Part shown: positions 1 to 9,257 of the stretch, in pieces
How the letters are laid out: every line of letters starts with the position of its first letter
Numbering within the stretch: the stretch's first letter is position 1
Notes under the pieces: model-generated
What the model saw: only the letters and a program-made list of their open reading frames with translations
What the model was told of the DNA's origin: nothing
The model's database searches: none
Made by a program: the position numbers and the translations under genes
NCBI RefSeq assembly: GCF_947255105.1
Contig: NZ_CAMYFP010000020.1
Location: forward strand, 1-13,347
DNA from: an uncultured Campylobacter sp.
Lineage (GTDB): Bacteria; Campylobacterota; Campylobacteria; Campylobacterales; Campylobacteraceae
DNA length: 13,347 nucleotides
Direction: 5' to 3'

Positions 1-37
1 ATAACAAGCTCAAATTTACTCTCAAATTTCTTAAATC
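1..37. repeat. Direct repeat A, copy 1
   Basis: Begins ATAACAAGCTCAAATTTA and ends TTAAATC. It aligns over its full length with 366-402. It touches the left edge of the window, so its true outer boundary is unknown. Confidence 0.8.
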
Positions 38-42
38 AAGAG

Positions 43-78
43 TTAAATCAACTTAAATTAAGAAGTCTAGTTTTGAAA
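43..78. repeat. Direct repeat B, copy 1
   Basis: Begins TTAAATCAACTTAAATTAAG and ends TTTTGAAA. It matches 182-216 with two substitutions and one missing base. Confidence 0.8.
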
Positions 79-181
79 TTTAAACCCTCAAACTTCTAAA
101 TTTAAAGCTGTTTATCGTTAATTTCAAGAGTTTATAGTGAAATTTAAAAGCTAACTATTGAAATCTAAACTCTCAAACTTA

Positions 182-216
182 TTAAATCAACTTAGATTAA
201 AAAGTCTATTTTGAAA
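182..216. repeat. Direct repeat B, copy 2
   Basis: Begins TTAAATCAACTTAGATTAAA and ends TTTTGAAA. In this copy the CTCTCAAAC module (170-178) lies to its left, whereas for copy 1 the equivalent module (85-93) lies to its right. The modules have therefore been reshuffled rather than duplicated as one block. Confidence 0.75.
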
Positions 217-365
217 CTCAACTCTCTGTTTTTGTTGCAGACTAAAATTCAGTCTCTGTCAATAAAACTTAACTATCTAAAAACTCTCAAATTTAAAGCT
301 ATTTTTACTTTGTAAAGTCAAATTTGCCTTTAATTACCCAAACTTTAATAACTTAAATTTCATCA

Positions 366-402
366 ATAACAAACTCAAATTTAACTCTCAAACTTCTAAA
401 TC
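366..402. repeat. Direct repeat A, copy 2
   Basis: Begins ATAACAAACTCAAATTTA and ends CTAAATC. Relative to copy 1 it has two substitutions and two single-base indels. It is the last clear module before rpoC; 403-500 shows no further obvious copy. Confidence 0.8.
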
Positions 403-503
403 TGGCTTATTGATTGTTGTTTTAAAACTCTTTTGTAGTAATTGAAGTAGATTTAGAACTGCTAGCTGTTTTTAAAAATATAAATATCTATAGAAATGAC
501 TAA

Positions 504-542
504 GAGAGGTGGGCGCAAAAGTAGTTTTGCCTTTGCGCCTCT
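504..542 (-). terminator. Candidate hairpin terminator downstream of rpoC
   Basis: Eleven or more bases after the rpoC stop, the transcript can form an 8-bp stem: GGCGCAAA at 512-519 pairs with TTTGCGCC at 532-539 around a 12-base loop. A shorter alternative stem of 6 bp, GCAAAA (515-520) with TTTTGC (525-530) and a 4-base loop, uses the same left arm, so the two folds exclude each other. The GC-rich outer stem is the strongest structure in this AT-rich region. On the rpoC-sense strand there is no immediate U run after the stem, so it is an atypical intrinsic terminator and could instead protect the mRNA 3' end. Confidence 0.45.
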
Positions 543-552
543 GTCTATTTTG

Positions 553-3500
553 CTATTTTGTAGTCTTTAGTTTTATCTTTTTTTCTTGATAAAGTCCCGT
601 TCCAACAGGTATCATTCGACCCAAAATGACATTTTCTTTGAGATCTTCAAGATAGTCAAATCTTCCTGCGATACTTGCCTCGGTAAGGACTTTGGTAGTC
701 TCTTGGAAAGAGGCGGCAGAGATGACACTATCACTTCCAATAGCGGCTCTTGCGATACCTAGCAATATCGGCTCAGCGATAGCCGGCTCGCCCTTTAGCT
801 TCATAATACGCTCGTTTTCCTCTCTAAATTTTCTTCGGCTAATAAGATCGCCAACTATAAGGTTTGTGTTGCCGCTATCTACGATTTTGACCTGTCTTAA
901 CATCTGAGAAACGATAATCTCGATGTGTTTATCATTGATAGCAACTCCTTGAGAGCGATATACCTTTTGAACTTCGCTTATGAGATAGTAATGAAGTGCC
1001 TTTTCGCCCAAAATCCTAAGTACATCGTGGCTACTTATAACGCCATCTGTGAGCTTCTCGCCCGCATGGACAAACTCGCCATCTCGCACTTGAATCTGGC
1101 GGTTTTTGTCTATTAGATACTCTGAAGTTGTGCCGTTAGCCGCCTCAATGACGATTCTTTCTCTTGAGCGAAGTTGCTTACCAAATCTCACAACACCATC
1201 TATCTCTGCAATTACAGCGGCATTTTTAGGACGTCTTGCCTCAAAAAGCTCACTAACTCTAGGAAGACCACCTGTGATATCTCTAGAAACTGCTACTGCT
1301 TTTGGAGTTTTGGCTAAGACATCGGCAAGCGCAACAACATCACCCTCTTTTACAAAGATAGCTGTTTTTGGCTCTATCTGATACTTTAAGATGTTGCCAT
1401 AGTCACTTGCGATATTGATAACTGGCTTTAGACCATGTGGTAGATATTCGTTTATCACAAGTCTGCTCTGTCCTGTTAGCTCATCAAACTGCTCAGTGGC
1501 GCTATAGCCTGGCTCAATATCTTCAAATGAAACCTTACCTGGTGCCTCAGCAATAACTGGTGTTGAGTATGGATCCCACTGCGCAATGACAATCTTCTCT
1601 TTGCTTGATGGTCTTGAGATAACTCCGCCTACCTCTACATTGGCGCCATCTTTTAGCTCCAAAATAGACTTTCTTGGGATATAGTTTCTTGCTGCCTCTC
1701 TGCCCTCTTTGTCAGATATGACAACAAAAAGTCCTTTTTCTTTGACCTCATCGCCTTTTTTGAGATCTTTTATTCTCTCTAAACAATCCCCTTTAAGAAT
1801 AAAGTAGTTTATCTTTCCTGCATGTGCTGCTGTGACAACTTGGCTTATCGGCTCGCCATCTTCTACCAAAACTTCGCTACCAAAAGGAATACGAGTTGGT
1901 ATATTCCAACCCTCTGCGATAACTTCAACTATACTTTCGTTCTCTTCTATGGTGCTGCCATTTTCAAATGGTATGAAAAATTTGCCCTCTATCTTGCCGC
2001 TTACTCCTGCAAGCTCGTTTGGCTTGGCAACGTTGTGTCTTCTTAGATGATATTTTGCCTCTTGTTCGTTGGACTTGATAGTAAGAATTATCTCTTCATG
2101 CACTCTTTGTATAGATAGTTCCCCTTTAAATGGCGCTTTTATCTTTGGCTCAACTAGCAATATAGCCGCATTTCGCCTATTGGCAATAATCTTTTTATCT
2201 CTGTTTTCATAGATATTTAGGTTATAAAATCTAACAAAACCATCTTTTTGTGCAACGACTTGTCTATCTTGCTGCTGTGTTGAGGCTGTTCCACCGATGT
2301 GGAAAGTTCTAAGAGTTAGCTGAGTTCCTGGCTCTCCAATACTTTGTGCTGAGATGATACCAACTGCCTCGCCTGGCTTTACTAGGCTTCCCTCGCCCAA
2401 ATTTACACCATAGCATTTGGCACAAACGCCCTTTTTGGCTTTACAAGTAATAGGTGTTCTTATGCTTACTGACTTAATTCCTGCATCTGTTATCTGAGCG
2501 GCTTTGCTCTCATCTATAAGTGTGCCTTGAGTAAATAAAATCTCATTTGTGATAGGATCAATTACATCATCGCTTAAAACTCTTCCAACTATCCTATCTT
2601 CTAGGCTCTCTACCAACTCGCCATTGTTTGTGATGTCGGTGACTTCAATTCCCTCGTGAGTACCACAATCGTGCATCATAACCTTGACATTTTGTCCAAC
2701 ATCAATGAGCTTTCTAGTTAGATAACCAGCATTTGCAGTCTTTAGCGCAGTATCTGCAAGTCCCTTTCTAGCGCCGTGAGTTGAGATAAAATACTCAAGC
2801 ACATTTAGACCTTCGCGGAAGTTTGAGGTAATTGGAGTTTCGATAATACTTCCATCTGGCTTTGTCATAAGTCCGCGCATACCGGCAAGCTGACGAATTT
2901 GAGCTGAACTTCCTCTAGCACCGCTATCTGCCATCATATAGATAGAGTTAAAGCCCTCTTTGTCCTCTTTGATGAGATTTATCATATCTGCTCCAACTTG
3001 AGCGTTTGTATCTGTCCAAATATCGATAATCTTGTTATATCTCTCACTATCGGTTAGAAGACCTACGCTATATTGGTTTTGAATCTCTTTTACCTTGTTC
3101 TTTGCATCGTTGATAAATTTATCTTTTGATTTTGGAACTATGATATCATCAACACCTATAGAGATACCTGCCATCGTCGCCCACTCAAAGCCTAAGTCTT
3201 TTAGGTTGTCTAAGAACTTGGCACTTATCTCAAGACCGCCGTGCTTGTAGATATAATCAACTAAAGTTCCCAAATCTTTCTTTTTCATAATTCTATTCCA
3301 CATTGACTCAGGTATAAAATCTGGCAATACAGATCTAATTATAAGCCTACCTGCAGTGGTAAAGATAACTTTGTCGTCTATTATTGTCTTGATTTTGGCA
3401 TGAATATCTAACGCGCCTGATTCAACTGCCAATATGACCTCTTGCGGATTGGAGAAAATTTTATTTGAGCCTTTTACATCATTTTTTTGAAGTGAAAGAT

Positions 3501-5064
3501 AGTAAATTCCCAAAACCATATCTTGACTTGGCACTGCCAAAGACTTACCACTTGCTGGAAGTAAGATATTCATAGAGCTAAGCATAAGCACCTTACACTC
3601 TGCAATCGCCTCTTGAGAAAGCGGAACGTGAACTGCCATCTGGTCGCCATCGAAGTCGGCATTAAACGCTGCACAAACTAGCGGATGAAGCTTAATAGCC
3701 TTTCCCTCAACCAAAACTGGGTGGAAAGCTTGAATAGACATCTTATGTAGAGTTGGGGCACGGTTTAGAAGCACAGGATGGTCTTTTACAACCTCTTCAA
3801 GGCACTCCCATACCTCATTTATTTTGTCATCTATCATCTTTCTTGCCTGTTTAACTGTGGTTGCATAGCCCTTTTCTTGAAGTCTTGCTATAAGATGAGG
3901 CTTAAATAGCTCAAGTGCCATAGTTTTTGGGATACCACACTGATCCATTTTTAGATGTGGTCCTACAACTATAACTGATCTTCCTGAAAAATCCACTCTC
4001 TTGCCTAGCAAATTTTGGCGGAAGCGTCCCTGTTTTCCTTTGATAATCTCGCTCAAAGACTTAAGCGCACGTTTGTTGGCACCCTTTACAGCATTTGCTC
4101 TTCTACCATTATCAAATAGCGCATCAACTGCCTCTTGAAGCATTCTTTTTTCGTTTCTTATGATAATCTCTGGTGCATCAAGCTCCATTAGTCTTTTTAG
4201 TCTTGTGTTTCTGTTGATAACTCTACGATAAAGATCATTTACATCGCTAACGGCAAATTTACCACCATCTAGTGCAACTAATGGTCTAAGATCTGCTGGA
4301 AGAACTGGCAAAATAGTAATCATCATCCACTCTGGGCGATTGCCTGATGATAAAAAGCTCTCAACTATCTTTAGTCTTCTTACGATATTCTTCTTTCTTG
4401 AGACTGAATTTGTGCTTGCCATCTCCTCTTTTAACTGCTCTAGAGTCGCTGTAAGATCTAATTCTGCAAGCAGATCTCGAATGACTTCGCCACCCATTCT
4501 AGCCTTAAATCCTGTAGAAGAGTAGAGGCTATCTAGTTGGTGATACTGCTCTTCATTTAGAACTTCGTATTTTTCTACCTTTTTTAGCCCCTCATTATCG
4601 TAAAATGCCTCGCCTGGCTCCTCTACAATATATGCCTCATAGTAAAGCACACGCTCTAAGTCTTTCATCTTGATATCTAAAAGAGTGCCAATCCTGCTAG
4701 GAAGACTATTTACATACCAAATATGTGCTACAGGTGTTACAAGCTCGATATGTCCCATTCTAGATCTTCTAACCTTTGAATCAACTATCTCAACACCGCA
4801 CTTTTCGCACTTATAGCCCTTAAATCTCATCTTTTTATATTTACCACAAAGACACTCATAATCTCTTATTGGTCCAAAAATTTTGGCACAAAAAAGTCCA
4901 TCACGCTCTGGTTTTAAAGTGCGATAGTTGATGGTCTCTGGCTTTTTAACTTCGCCGTGACTCCATGATTTAATCTCTTCTGGACTTGCAAGTTTAATCT
5001 GCACCGCATCAAAATCATAAGGTCTTTGATCTTCTTTTATCTCTATTGGACTATAGTTACTCAT
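553..5064 (-). CDS. rpoC: DNA-directed RNA polymerase subunit beta'
   Basis: Beta' subunit of RNA polymerase, which carries the catalytic magnesium site and pairs with beta to form the active cleft. With the start used here it has 1503 residues, close to the ~1517 remembered for Campylobacter jejuni. Visible in order: the N-terminal zinc-binding domain with C71, C73, C86 and C89; the active-site loop NADFDGD at 468-474 with three aspartates at 470, 472 and 474; the bridge helix at about 760-786; the second zinc site with C800, C874, C881 and C884; the trigger loop around 903-925; then a ~300-residue insertion before the C-terminal conserved block from about 1250. I chose ATG at 5064 because AAGGA sits 8 bases upstream and the N-terminus MSNYSPIEIKE fits the family; the frame is open 10 codons further to 5094. 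It overlaps the 3' end of rpoB by 8 bases and ends in TAG. Confidence 0.97.
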   Translation of the reverse strand: MSNYSPIEIKEDQRPYDFDAVQIKLASPEEIKSWSHGEVKKPETINYRTLKPERDGLFCAKIFGPIRDYECLCGKYKKMRFKGYKCEKCGVEIVDSKVRRSRMGHIELVTPVAHIWYVNSLPSRIGTLLDIKMKDLERVLYYEAYIVEEPGEAFYDNEGLKKVEKYEVLNEEQYHQLDSLYSSTGFKARMGGEVIRDLLAELDLTATLEQLKEEMASTNSVSRKKNIVRRLKIVESFLSSGNRPEWMMITILPVLPADLRPLVALDGGKFAVSDVNDLYRRVINRNTRLKRLMELDAPEIIIRNEKRMLQEAVDALFDNGRRANAVKGANKRALKSLSEIIKGKQGRFRQNLLGKRVDFSGRSVIVVGPHLKMDQCGIPKTMALELFKPHLIARLQEKGYATTVKQARKMIDDKINEVWECLEEVVKDHPVLLNRAPTLHKMSIQAFHPVLVEGKAIKLHPLVCAAFNADFDGDQMAVHVPLSQEAIAECKVLMLSSMNILLPASGKSLAVPSQDMVLGIYYLSLQKNDVKGSNKIFSNPQEVILAVESGALDIHAKIKTIIDDKVIFTTAGRLIIRSVLPDFIPESMWNRIMKKKDLGTLVDYIYKHGGLEISAKFLDNLKDLGFEWATMAGISIGVDDIIVPKSKDKFINDAKNKVKEIQNQYSVGLLTDSERYNKIIDIWTDTNAQVGADMINLIKEDKEGFNSIYMMADSGARGSSAQIRQLAGMRGLMTKPDGSIIETPITSNFREGLNVLEYFISTHGARKGLADTALKTANAGYLTRKLIDVGQNVKVMMHDCGTHEGIEVTDITNNGELVESLEDRIVGRVLSDDVIDPITNEILFTQGTLIDESKAAQITDAGIKSVSIRTPITCKAKKGVCAKCYGVNLGEGSLVKPGEAVGIISAQSIGEPGTQLTLRTFHIGGTASTQQQDRQVVAQKDGFVRFYNLNIYENRDKKIIANRRNAAILLVEPKIKAPFKGELSIQRVHEEIILTIKSNEQEAKYHLRRHNVAKPNELAGVSGKIEGKFFIPFENGSTIEENESIVEVIAEGWNIPTRIPFGSEVLVEDGEPISQVVTAAHAGKINYFILKGDCLERIKDLKKGDEVKEKGLFVVISDKEGREAARNYIPRKSILELKDGANVEVGGVISRPSSKEKIVIAQWDPYSTPVIAEAPGKVSFEDIEPGYSATEQFDELTGQSRLVINEYLPHGLKPVINIASDYGNILKYQIEPKTAIFVKEGDVVALADVLAKTPKAVAVSRDITGGLPRVSELFEARRPKNAAVIAEIDGVVRFGKQLRSRERIVIEAANGTTSEYLIDKNRQIQVRDGEFVHAGEKLTDGVISSHDVLRILGEKALHYYLISEVQKVYRSQGVAINDKHIEIIVSQMLRQVKIVDSGNTNLIVGDLISRRKFREENERIMKLKGEPAIAEPILLGIARAAIGSDSVISAASFQETTKVLTEASIAGRFDYLEDLKENVILGRMIPVGTGLYQEKKIKLKTTK

Positions 5065-8000
5065 CTTCTTCATCCTTACTAAATATCTCAACATTTAAAG
5101 CCAAAGATTTAAGCTCTTTGGTGAGAACAAAAAATGTCTCAGGAATTCCTGCTGTTGGAACATTTTCACCACGTGTTAGCGCTTTGTAAGCTGCAAGTCT
5201 GCCATCAATGTCATCGGACTTGATAGTTAGCATCTCTCTTAATGTATAAGCTGCTCCATAAGCCTCTAGCGCCCAAACTTCCATCTCTCCAAATCTTTGA
5301 CCACCAAATAGCGCCTTACCGCCAACAGGTTGTTGTGTAACTAAGCTATATGGTCCGGTGCTTCTTGCATGAACTTTTTCATCGACTAAGTGGTGCAACT
5401 TTAGATAATACATACAACCAACATTTACGCGCTCTTTTATCTTTTCACCTGTTCTGCCATCATATAGCTCTGTCTTTCCATCTTTGTCTATATTTGCCAT
5501 CTTAAAGAGCTTTTCAAAGTCTTGCGGAACAATTCCCTCAAAGACAGGAGTTGCAAATTTAACTCCCTTGCTCCAATCCCTTGCATACTTCAAAAGCTCT
5601 TCATCGCTTATATCTTTAAAGACCGCCTTAGCATCCATTAGGTGTGAAACATCGGCTATCTCTATCATCTTAGCTCTTAACTCTTTTAGCCACTCACCCT
5701 GTTTTTGCTCTAAAATAGCCTCAATCTGCTCACCAAGTCGCCAACCAACAAGACCCAAGTGGCTCTCCATAATTTGACCGATATTCATACGGCTTGGGAC
5801 ACCCAAAGGATTGAGAACGATATCTACTCTTTGTCCATTTGGAAGATATGGCATATCAACTTCAGGAACTATGATAGAAACTATACCTTTGTTTCCGTGA
5901 CGTCCCGCCATCTTATCGCCAACTTTTAGCTTTCTTTTAGTTGCAATGTAAATTTTAACTAGCTTAACAACTCCGCTTGGCAAAATATCATCTTTTTCTA
6001 TGATCTCGAGCTTTTCGTCATGCTCCTCTTTTAACTTTCTTTTTTCATTTTGGAAGTGGTTTTTAAGGTCATCATACTCTTGTTGAACCTCTTTTGAGTA
6101 ACCCTTTATAAAGCTATTTAATGCAAATCTATTTGAGTTTGCAATGACATCTTTATCTACTAATGTGCCTTTTTTGTATTCAACTTTGCTAAGAGCTTGA
6201 TCTTTGGCTAATTTGTGCTTTGAAAGCAAAGCGGTTATTTTTAACATCTCTTCGCGGTCTAGCATAAGAAGTCTATCGTGGTGCTCTTTTTCTAGCTGTG
6301 TTTTTTCATCTTCATAGGCTTTTTGTGTTCTGTTGTCTTTCTCATAACCTTTTTTAGTAAAAATCTTAACATCAACTACAACACCATCCATTGAGGCACT
6401 TGCATAGAGAGATTTATTTACAACATGACCTGCTTTTTCGCCAAATATCGCTCTTAAGAGCCTCTCTTCAGGAGTTGGTTTTACTTCGCCTTTTGGAGAT
6501 ACCTTACCAACAAGTATCATACCAGCCTTTACTTCGGTGCCTATCTTTACGATACCACTCTCATCAAGATGTAGAATATCTTCCTCTTTCACATTTGGAA
6601 TATCTCTAGTTATCTCTTCAACACCATCTTTAAGCTCTCTTGCGTCAATCTCTTTTTCATAGATATGAAGACTTGTATATTCATCGCGGCGTATCATCTT
6701 TTCGCTAATTACAACAGCATCTTCGTAGTTATATCCATGCCATGGCATAAAGGCAACTAATGCATTTTTTCCTATTGCAAGCTCACCACCATCCATACTA
6801 GGACCATCTGCTATAACTTCACCTGCTTTTACATTTTGACCTACTCTTACTATTGGGCTTTGTGAAAAAGCTGTGTTTTGGTTGGTTCTTAAATTTTTCT
6901 CCATTGTATATTGATCTATAAATGGACCTTTTTCATCTTCTCCCAAAATGAAGATGTTTCTATTATCTACCTTCTCTACTACACCTGCTCTTTTGGCTTT
7001 GACTGCCTCCCATGCATCTCTTGCAACGATAGCCTCCATACCTGTTCCTACAAGTGGAGCTTTTGAAGAGATAAGTGGGACTGCTTGACGTTGCATGTTG
7101 GAACCCATAAGCGCTCTGTTTGCATCATCATGCTCCAAAAATGGAATAAGTGAAGCCGCAACTCCTGCAATCATTCCTGAACAAAGGTCGATAAGTGCAA
7201 CATCTTCTCTTGCAGCAAGAATACTCTCGCCATCTTTTCTAGCCTCAAGCAACTCATCTAAGATAAATCCATTTTCATCAATTCTAGCTGAAGCCGGAGC
7301 AATAACAAGTCCTTCTTCTTGAGTTGCTGTTAGATAGACAACTTCATCAAGCACTTTGCCATTTTCTACTTTTTTATAAGGAGCTTCAACAAAGCCTAGG
7401 TTATTGACCTTTGCATAAGTTGCAAGAGTGTTTATAAGACCGATATTTTGACCTTCTGGTGTCTCTATAGGACAAATTCTTCCATAGTGCGTTGGGTGAA
7501 CGTCACGCACCTCAAAGCCAGCTCTCTCTTTTACAAGTCCGCCCTCGCCAAGTGCTGAAAGTCTTCTTTTGTGTGTTATCTCACTTAGTGGGTTGGTTTG
7601 ATCCATAAATTGACTTAACTGCCCACCTGTGAAAAACTCCAATAAAGTTGTAGTTACCATTTTGGAATTTATAAGATCATATGGCATCAAGTCATCTAAA
7701 TTGTTGCTTAGAGTTGTAAATCTATCTCTTATGGTTTTTTGCATCTTTATAAAGCCTAGATGAGTCTCATTTGCCAACAACTCGCCGATTGAGCGTATTC
7801 TTCTGTTACCTAAATGGTCTCTATCATCAATATGACCTTGACCATTTTTTACTTTAATGAGGTATTTGGCAGTTTGAAGAATATCTTCATTTGTCATGAT
7901 AGTCACATACTCTGGAACATCAAGTCCAAGTTTGTGGTTCATCTTCATTCTTCCAACTTTTGTAAGATCATATCTTTCAAGGTTGAAGAAGAGATCTCTT

Positions 8001-9190
8001 ACAAAATCTCTAGCTGCCTCTTTTACTACAGGCTCACCAGGTCGCATAACCTTATAAATTCTAATAGCTGCAAGATCGTTTTCGTCATCAATGCCCTCAG
8101 ACTGTGCAAGCATTTTTAGAGTATCACTATCTTGTAAAAATGAGTTAATGATACTTCCATCAACGCCTGGCGCCAAATCATTTGCTATCTCAATGCTACT
8201 TTGAGTTTTCAATATCTTTTCAAGTTTCATCTCATCAAGTGAAGATAGAGTATCAAATAGCACCTCTCCGCTACTACCATCTACAACAGGACTTGCTAGA
8301 TATCTATCAAGCAATACATCTGTTGGGTATTCGATATATTGAAGTCCATCGTCAATTAGTTGTTGTGCTTTTTTCTTGCTAAGTCTCTTTCCTGCTTGAT
8401 GATATAAATTACCATCTATATCTTTTATATCATAATCTACTCTTCCAAGGTATTCGCTTGGATCAAATTTGGTTATAAATTTACCATCTTTTATCTCTAT
8501 CTTTTTTATCGGATAGAAAAGTTTAATAATATCTTGTTTTTTATATCCTAATGCCCTAAATAAAATAGTTATAGGCATTTTTCTTCTTTTGTTTATCCTT
8601 ACATATAATACATCTTTGGCGTCATACTCAAAATAGAGCCATGAGCCGCGATCTGGGATAATTTGTGCGGTATATATGAGTTTATTTACAACTGTAGGGC
8701 TCTCTTCTTCTTTAAAAATAACTCCCGGGCTTCTGTGAAGTTGATTTACAACAACTCTCTCAACTCCATTTATAATAAAAGAGACTCTATCAGTCATCAG
8801 AGGTATATCTCTTATAAAAATATCTTGTTCTTTTATCTCTTTGATGCCAATCTTTTCTCCGGTCTTGTCGTCCTTTTCATGCACGATCATTCTTATTTTC
8901 ATCTTTAGATTAACGCAATATGTAAGACCTCTTTCCATGCACTCTCTAGCTGAATACTTTGGCTTTGAAAGCTCGCCTTCAACATATTCTAAAGTAAGTC
9001 TATTTTGAGGATCGTGGATAGGAAATACAGATCTAAAAACCTTTTCAATACCGCTGTTTTTATTTTCTATATTTAAAAAATCATCAAAACTTTTTTTCTG
9101 TAATTGTAATAAATTTGGAATCTCAATCTCTTTTTTGACTTTGGAAAAATCAACTCTAAGACGATTTCCGGAATATAAGCTGTTTAACAT
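5057..9190 (-). CDS. rpoB: DNA-directed RNA polymerase subunit beta
   Basis: Beta subunit of RNA polymerase, 1377 residues, essentially the length remembered for Campylobacter (1378). Conserved blocks are intact: the rifampicin-binding cluster at about 524-548 (with D530, H540 and S545, the residues equivalent to E. coli D516, H526 and S531, all wild type), the active-centre segment around 809-825 (PWHGYNYEDA), GDKMAGRHGNKG at 1091-1102, and the C-terminal clamp-contacting region from about 1276 onward. Residues about 950-1070 form a charged, coiled-coil-like insert at the position of the E. coli beta lineage insert between the PTPEERLLRAIFG and GDKMAGRHGNKG blocks. The start ATG is preceded by AGAGG at 6 bases. 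The stop TAA is embedded in the rpoC start as ATGAGTAA. The gene follows rplL after a 94-base spacer with attenuator-like structures. The wild-type cluster gives no sign of target-site rifampicin resistance. Confidence 0.98.
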   Translation of the reverse strand: MLNSLYSGNRLRVDFSKVKKEIEIPNLLQLQKKSFDDFLNIENKNSGIEKVFRSVFPIHDPQNRLTLEYVEGELSKPKYSARECMERGLTYCVNLKMKIRMIVHEKDDKTGEKIGIKEIKEQDIFIRDIPLMTDRVSFIINGVERVVVNQLHRSPGVIFKEEESPTVVNKLIYTAQIIPDRGSWLYFEYDAKDVLYVRINKRRKMPITILFRALGYKKQDIIKLFYPIKKIEIKDGKFITKFDPSEYLGRVDYDIKDIDGNLYHQAGKRLSKKKAQQLIDDGLQYIEYPTDVLLDRYLASPVVDGSSGEVLFDTLSSLDEMKLEKILKTQSSIEIANDLAPGVDGSIINSFLQDSDTLKMLAQSEGIDDENDLAAIRIYKVMRPGEPVVKEAARDFVRDLFFNLERYDLTKVGRMKMNHKLGLDVPEYVTIMTNEDILQTAKYLIKVKNGQGHIDDRDHLGNRRIRSIGELLANETHLGFIKMQKTIRDRFTTLSNNLDDLMPYDLINSKMVTTTLLEFFTGGQLSQFMDQTNPLSEITHKRRLSALGEGGLVKERAGFEVRDVHPTHYGRICPIETPEGQNIGLINTLATYAKVNNLGFVEAPYKKVENGKVLDEVVYLTATQEEGLVIAPASARIDENGFILDELLEARKDGESILAAREDVALIDLCSGMIAGVAASLIPFLEHDDANRALMGSNMQRQAVPLISSKAPLVGTGMEAIVARDAWEAVKAKRAGVVEKVDNRNIFILGEDEKGPFIDQYTMEKNLRTNQNTAFSQSPIVRVGQNVKAGEVIADGPSMDGGELAIGKNALVAFMPWHGYNYEDAVVISEKMIRRDEYTSLHIYEKEIDARELKDGVEEITRDIPNVKEEDILHLDESGIVKIGTEVKAGMILVGKVSPKGEVKPTPEERLLRAIFGEKAGHVVNKSLYASASMDGVVVDVKIFTKKGYEKDNRTQKAYEDEKTQLEKEHHDRLLMLDREEMLKITALLSKHKLAKDQALSKVEYKKGTLVDKDVIANSNRFALNSFIKGYSKEVQQEYDDLKNHFQNEKRKLKEEHDEKLEIIEKDDILPSGVVKLVKIYIATKRKLKVGDKMAGRHGNKGIVSIIVPEVDMPYLPNGQRVDIVLNPLGVPSRMNIGQIMESHLGLVGWRLGEQIEAILEQKQGEWLKELRAKMIEIADVSHLMDAKAVFKDISDEELLKYARDWSKGVKFATPVFEGIVPQDFEKLFKMANIDKDGKTELYDGRTGEKIKERVNVGCMYYLKLHHLVDEKVHARSTGPYSLVTQQPVGGKALFGGQRFGEMEVWALEAYGAAYTLREMLTIKSDDIDGRLAAYKALTRGENVPTAGIPETFFVLTKELKSLALNVEIFSKDEEDE
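5072..5077 (-). promoter_or_regulatory. Ribosome binding site that fixes the rpoC start
   Basis: AAGGAT lies inside the last codons of rpoB. The core AAGGA ends 8 bases before ATG at 5064, an ideal distance. The alternative in-frame ATGs at 5094 and 5073 are not well placed relative to it, which supports the shorter N-terminus and translational coupling with rpoB. Confidence 0.75.
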
Positions 9191-9225
9191 TATCTACCTC
9201 TTGGTAAAAATTTGAAAGAAAATTA

Positions 9226-9245
9226 GTTCAATAAATTTATTGAAC
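9226..9245 (-). promoter_or_regulatory. Perfect 20-bp palindrome between rplL and rpoB
   Basis: The sequence GTTCAATAAATTTATTGAAC is identical to its own reverse complement. As RNA it can form an 8-bp stem with an AAUU loop, followed by UAAUUUUCUUUC before the rpoB ribosome binding site. It could be a second weak pause or terminator, an RNase processing site like the one known between rplL and rpoB in E. coli, or a protein-binding operator. The sequence alone does not decide. Confidence 0.5.
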
Positions 9246-9257
9246 ACATTGATTGAA

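Larger units (their letters stand above)
1..402. repeat. AT-rich cluster of degenerate, shuffled direct repeats (non-coding)
   Basis: This gene-free stretch lies downstream of rpoC and is built from several imperfectly repeated modules. The octamer C(T/C)CTCAAA recurs at 19, 85, 170, 284 and 385. A 37-base module at 1-37 returns at 366-402 with two substitutions and two one-base indels. A ~36-base module at 43-78 returns at 182-216 with two substitutions and one indel. A third module at about 75-101 returns at about 160-188. The tail TTTAAAGCT after CTCAAA is shared by 101-109 and 292-300. Spacing between copies is irregular (66-114 bases) and module order differs between copies, so this is not a tandem or CRISPR array. 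Stops occur often in every frame and no protein is recognisable. The first module starts at the window edge, so the cluster probably continues to the left. Its function is unknown. Confidence 0.75.

Noticed and set aside
1..402. CRISPR array
   Set aside because: Repeats are degenerate, differ in length, are shuffled in order and have irregular spacing; no cas genes are visible.
524..548. Rifampicin-resistance change in RpoB (positions given are residues in the protein)
   Set aside because: The residues equivalent to E. coli D516, H526 and S531 are unchanged (D530, H540, S545).
5065..5094. Ten-residue N-terminal extension of RpoC (start at 5094)
   Set aside because: It overlaps rpoB coding sequence, is not expected in the family, and the well-spaced AAGGA points to ATG 5064.
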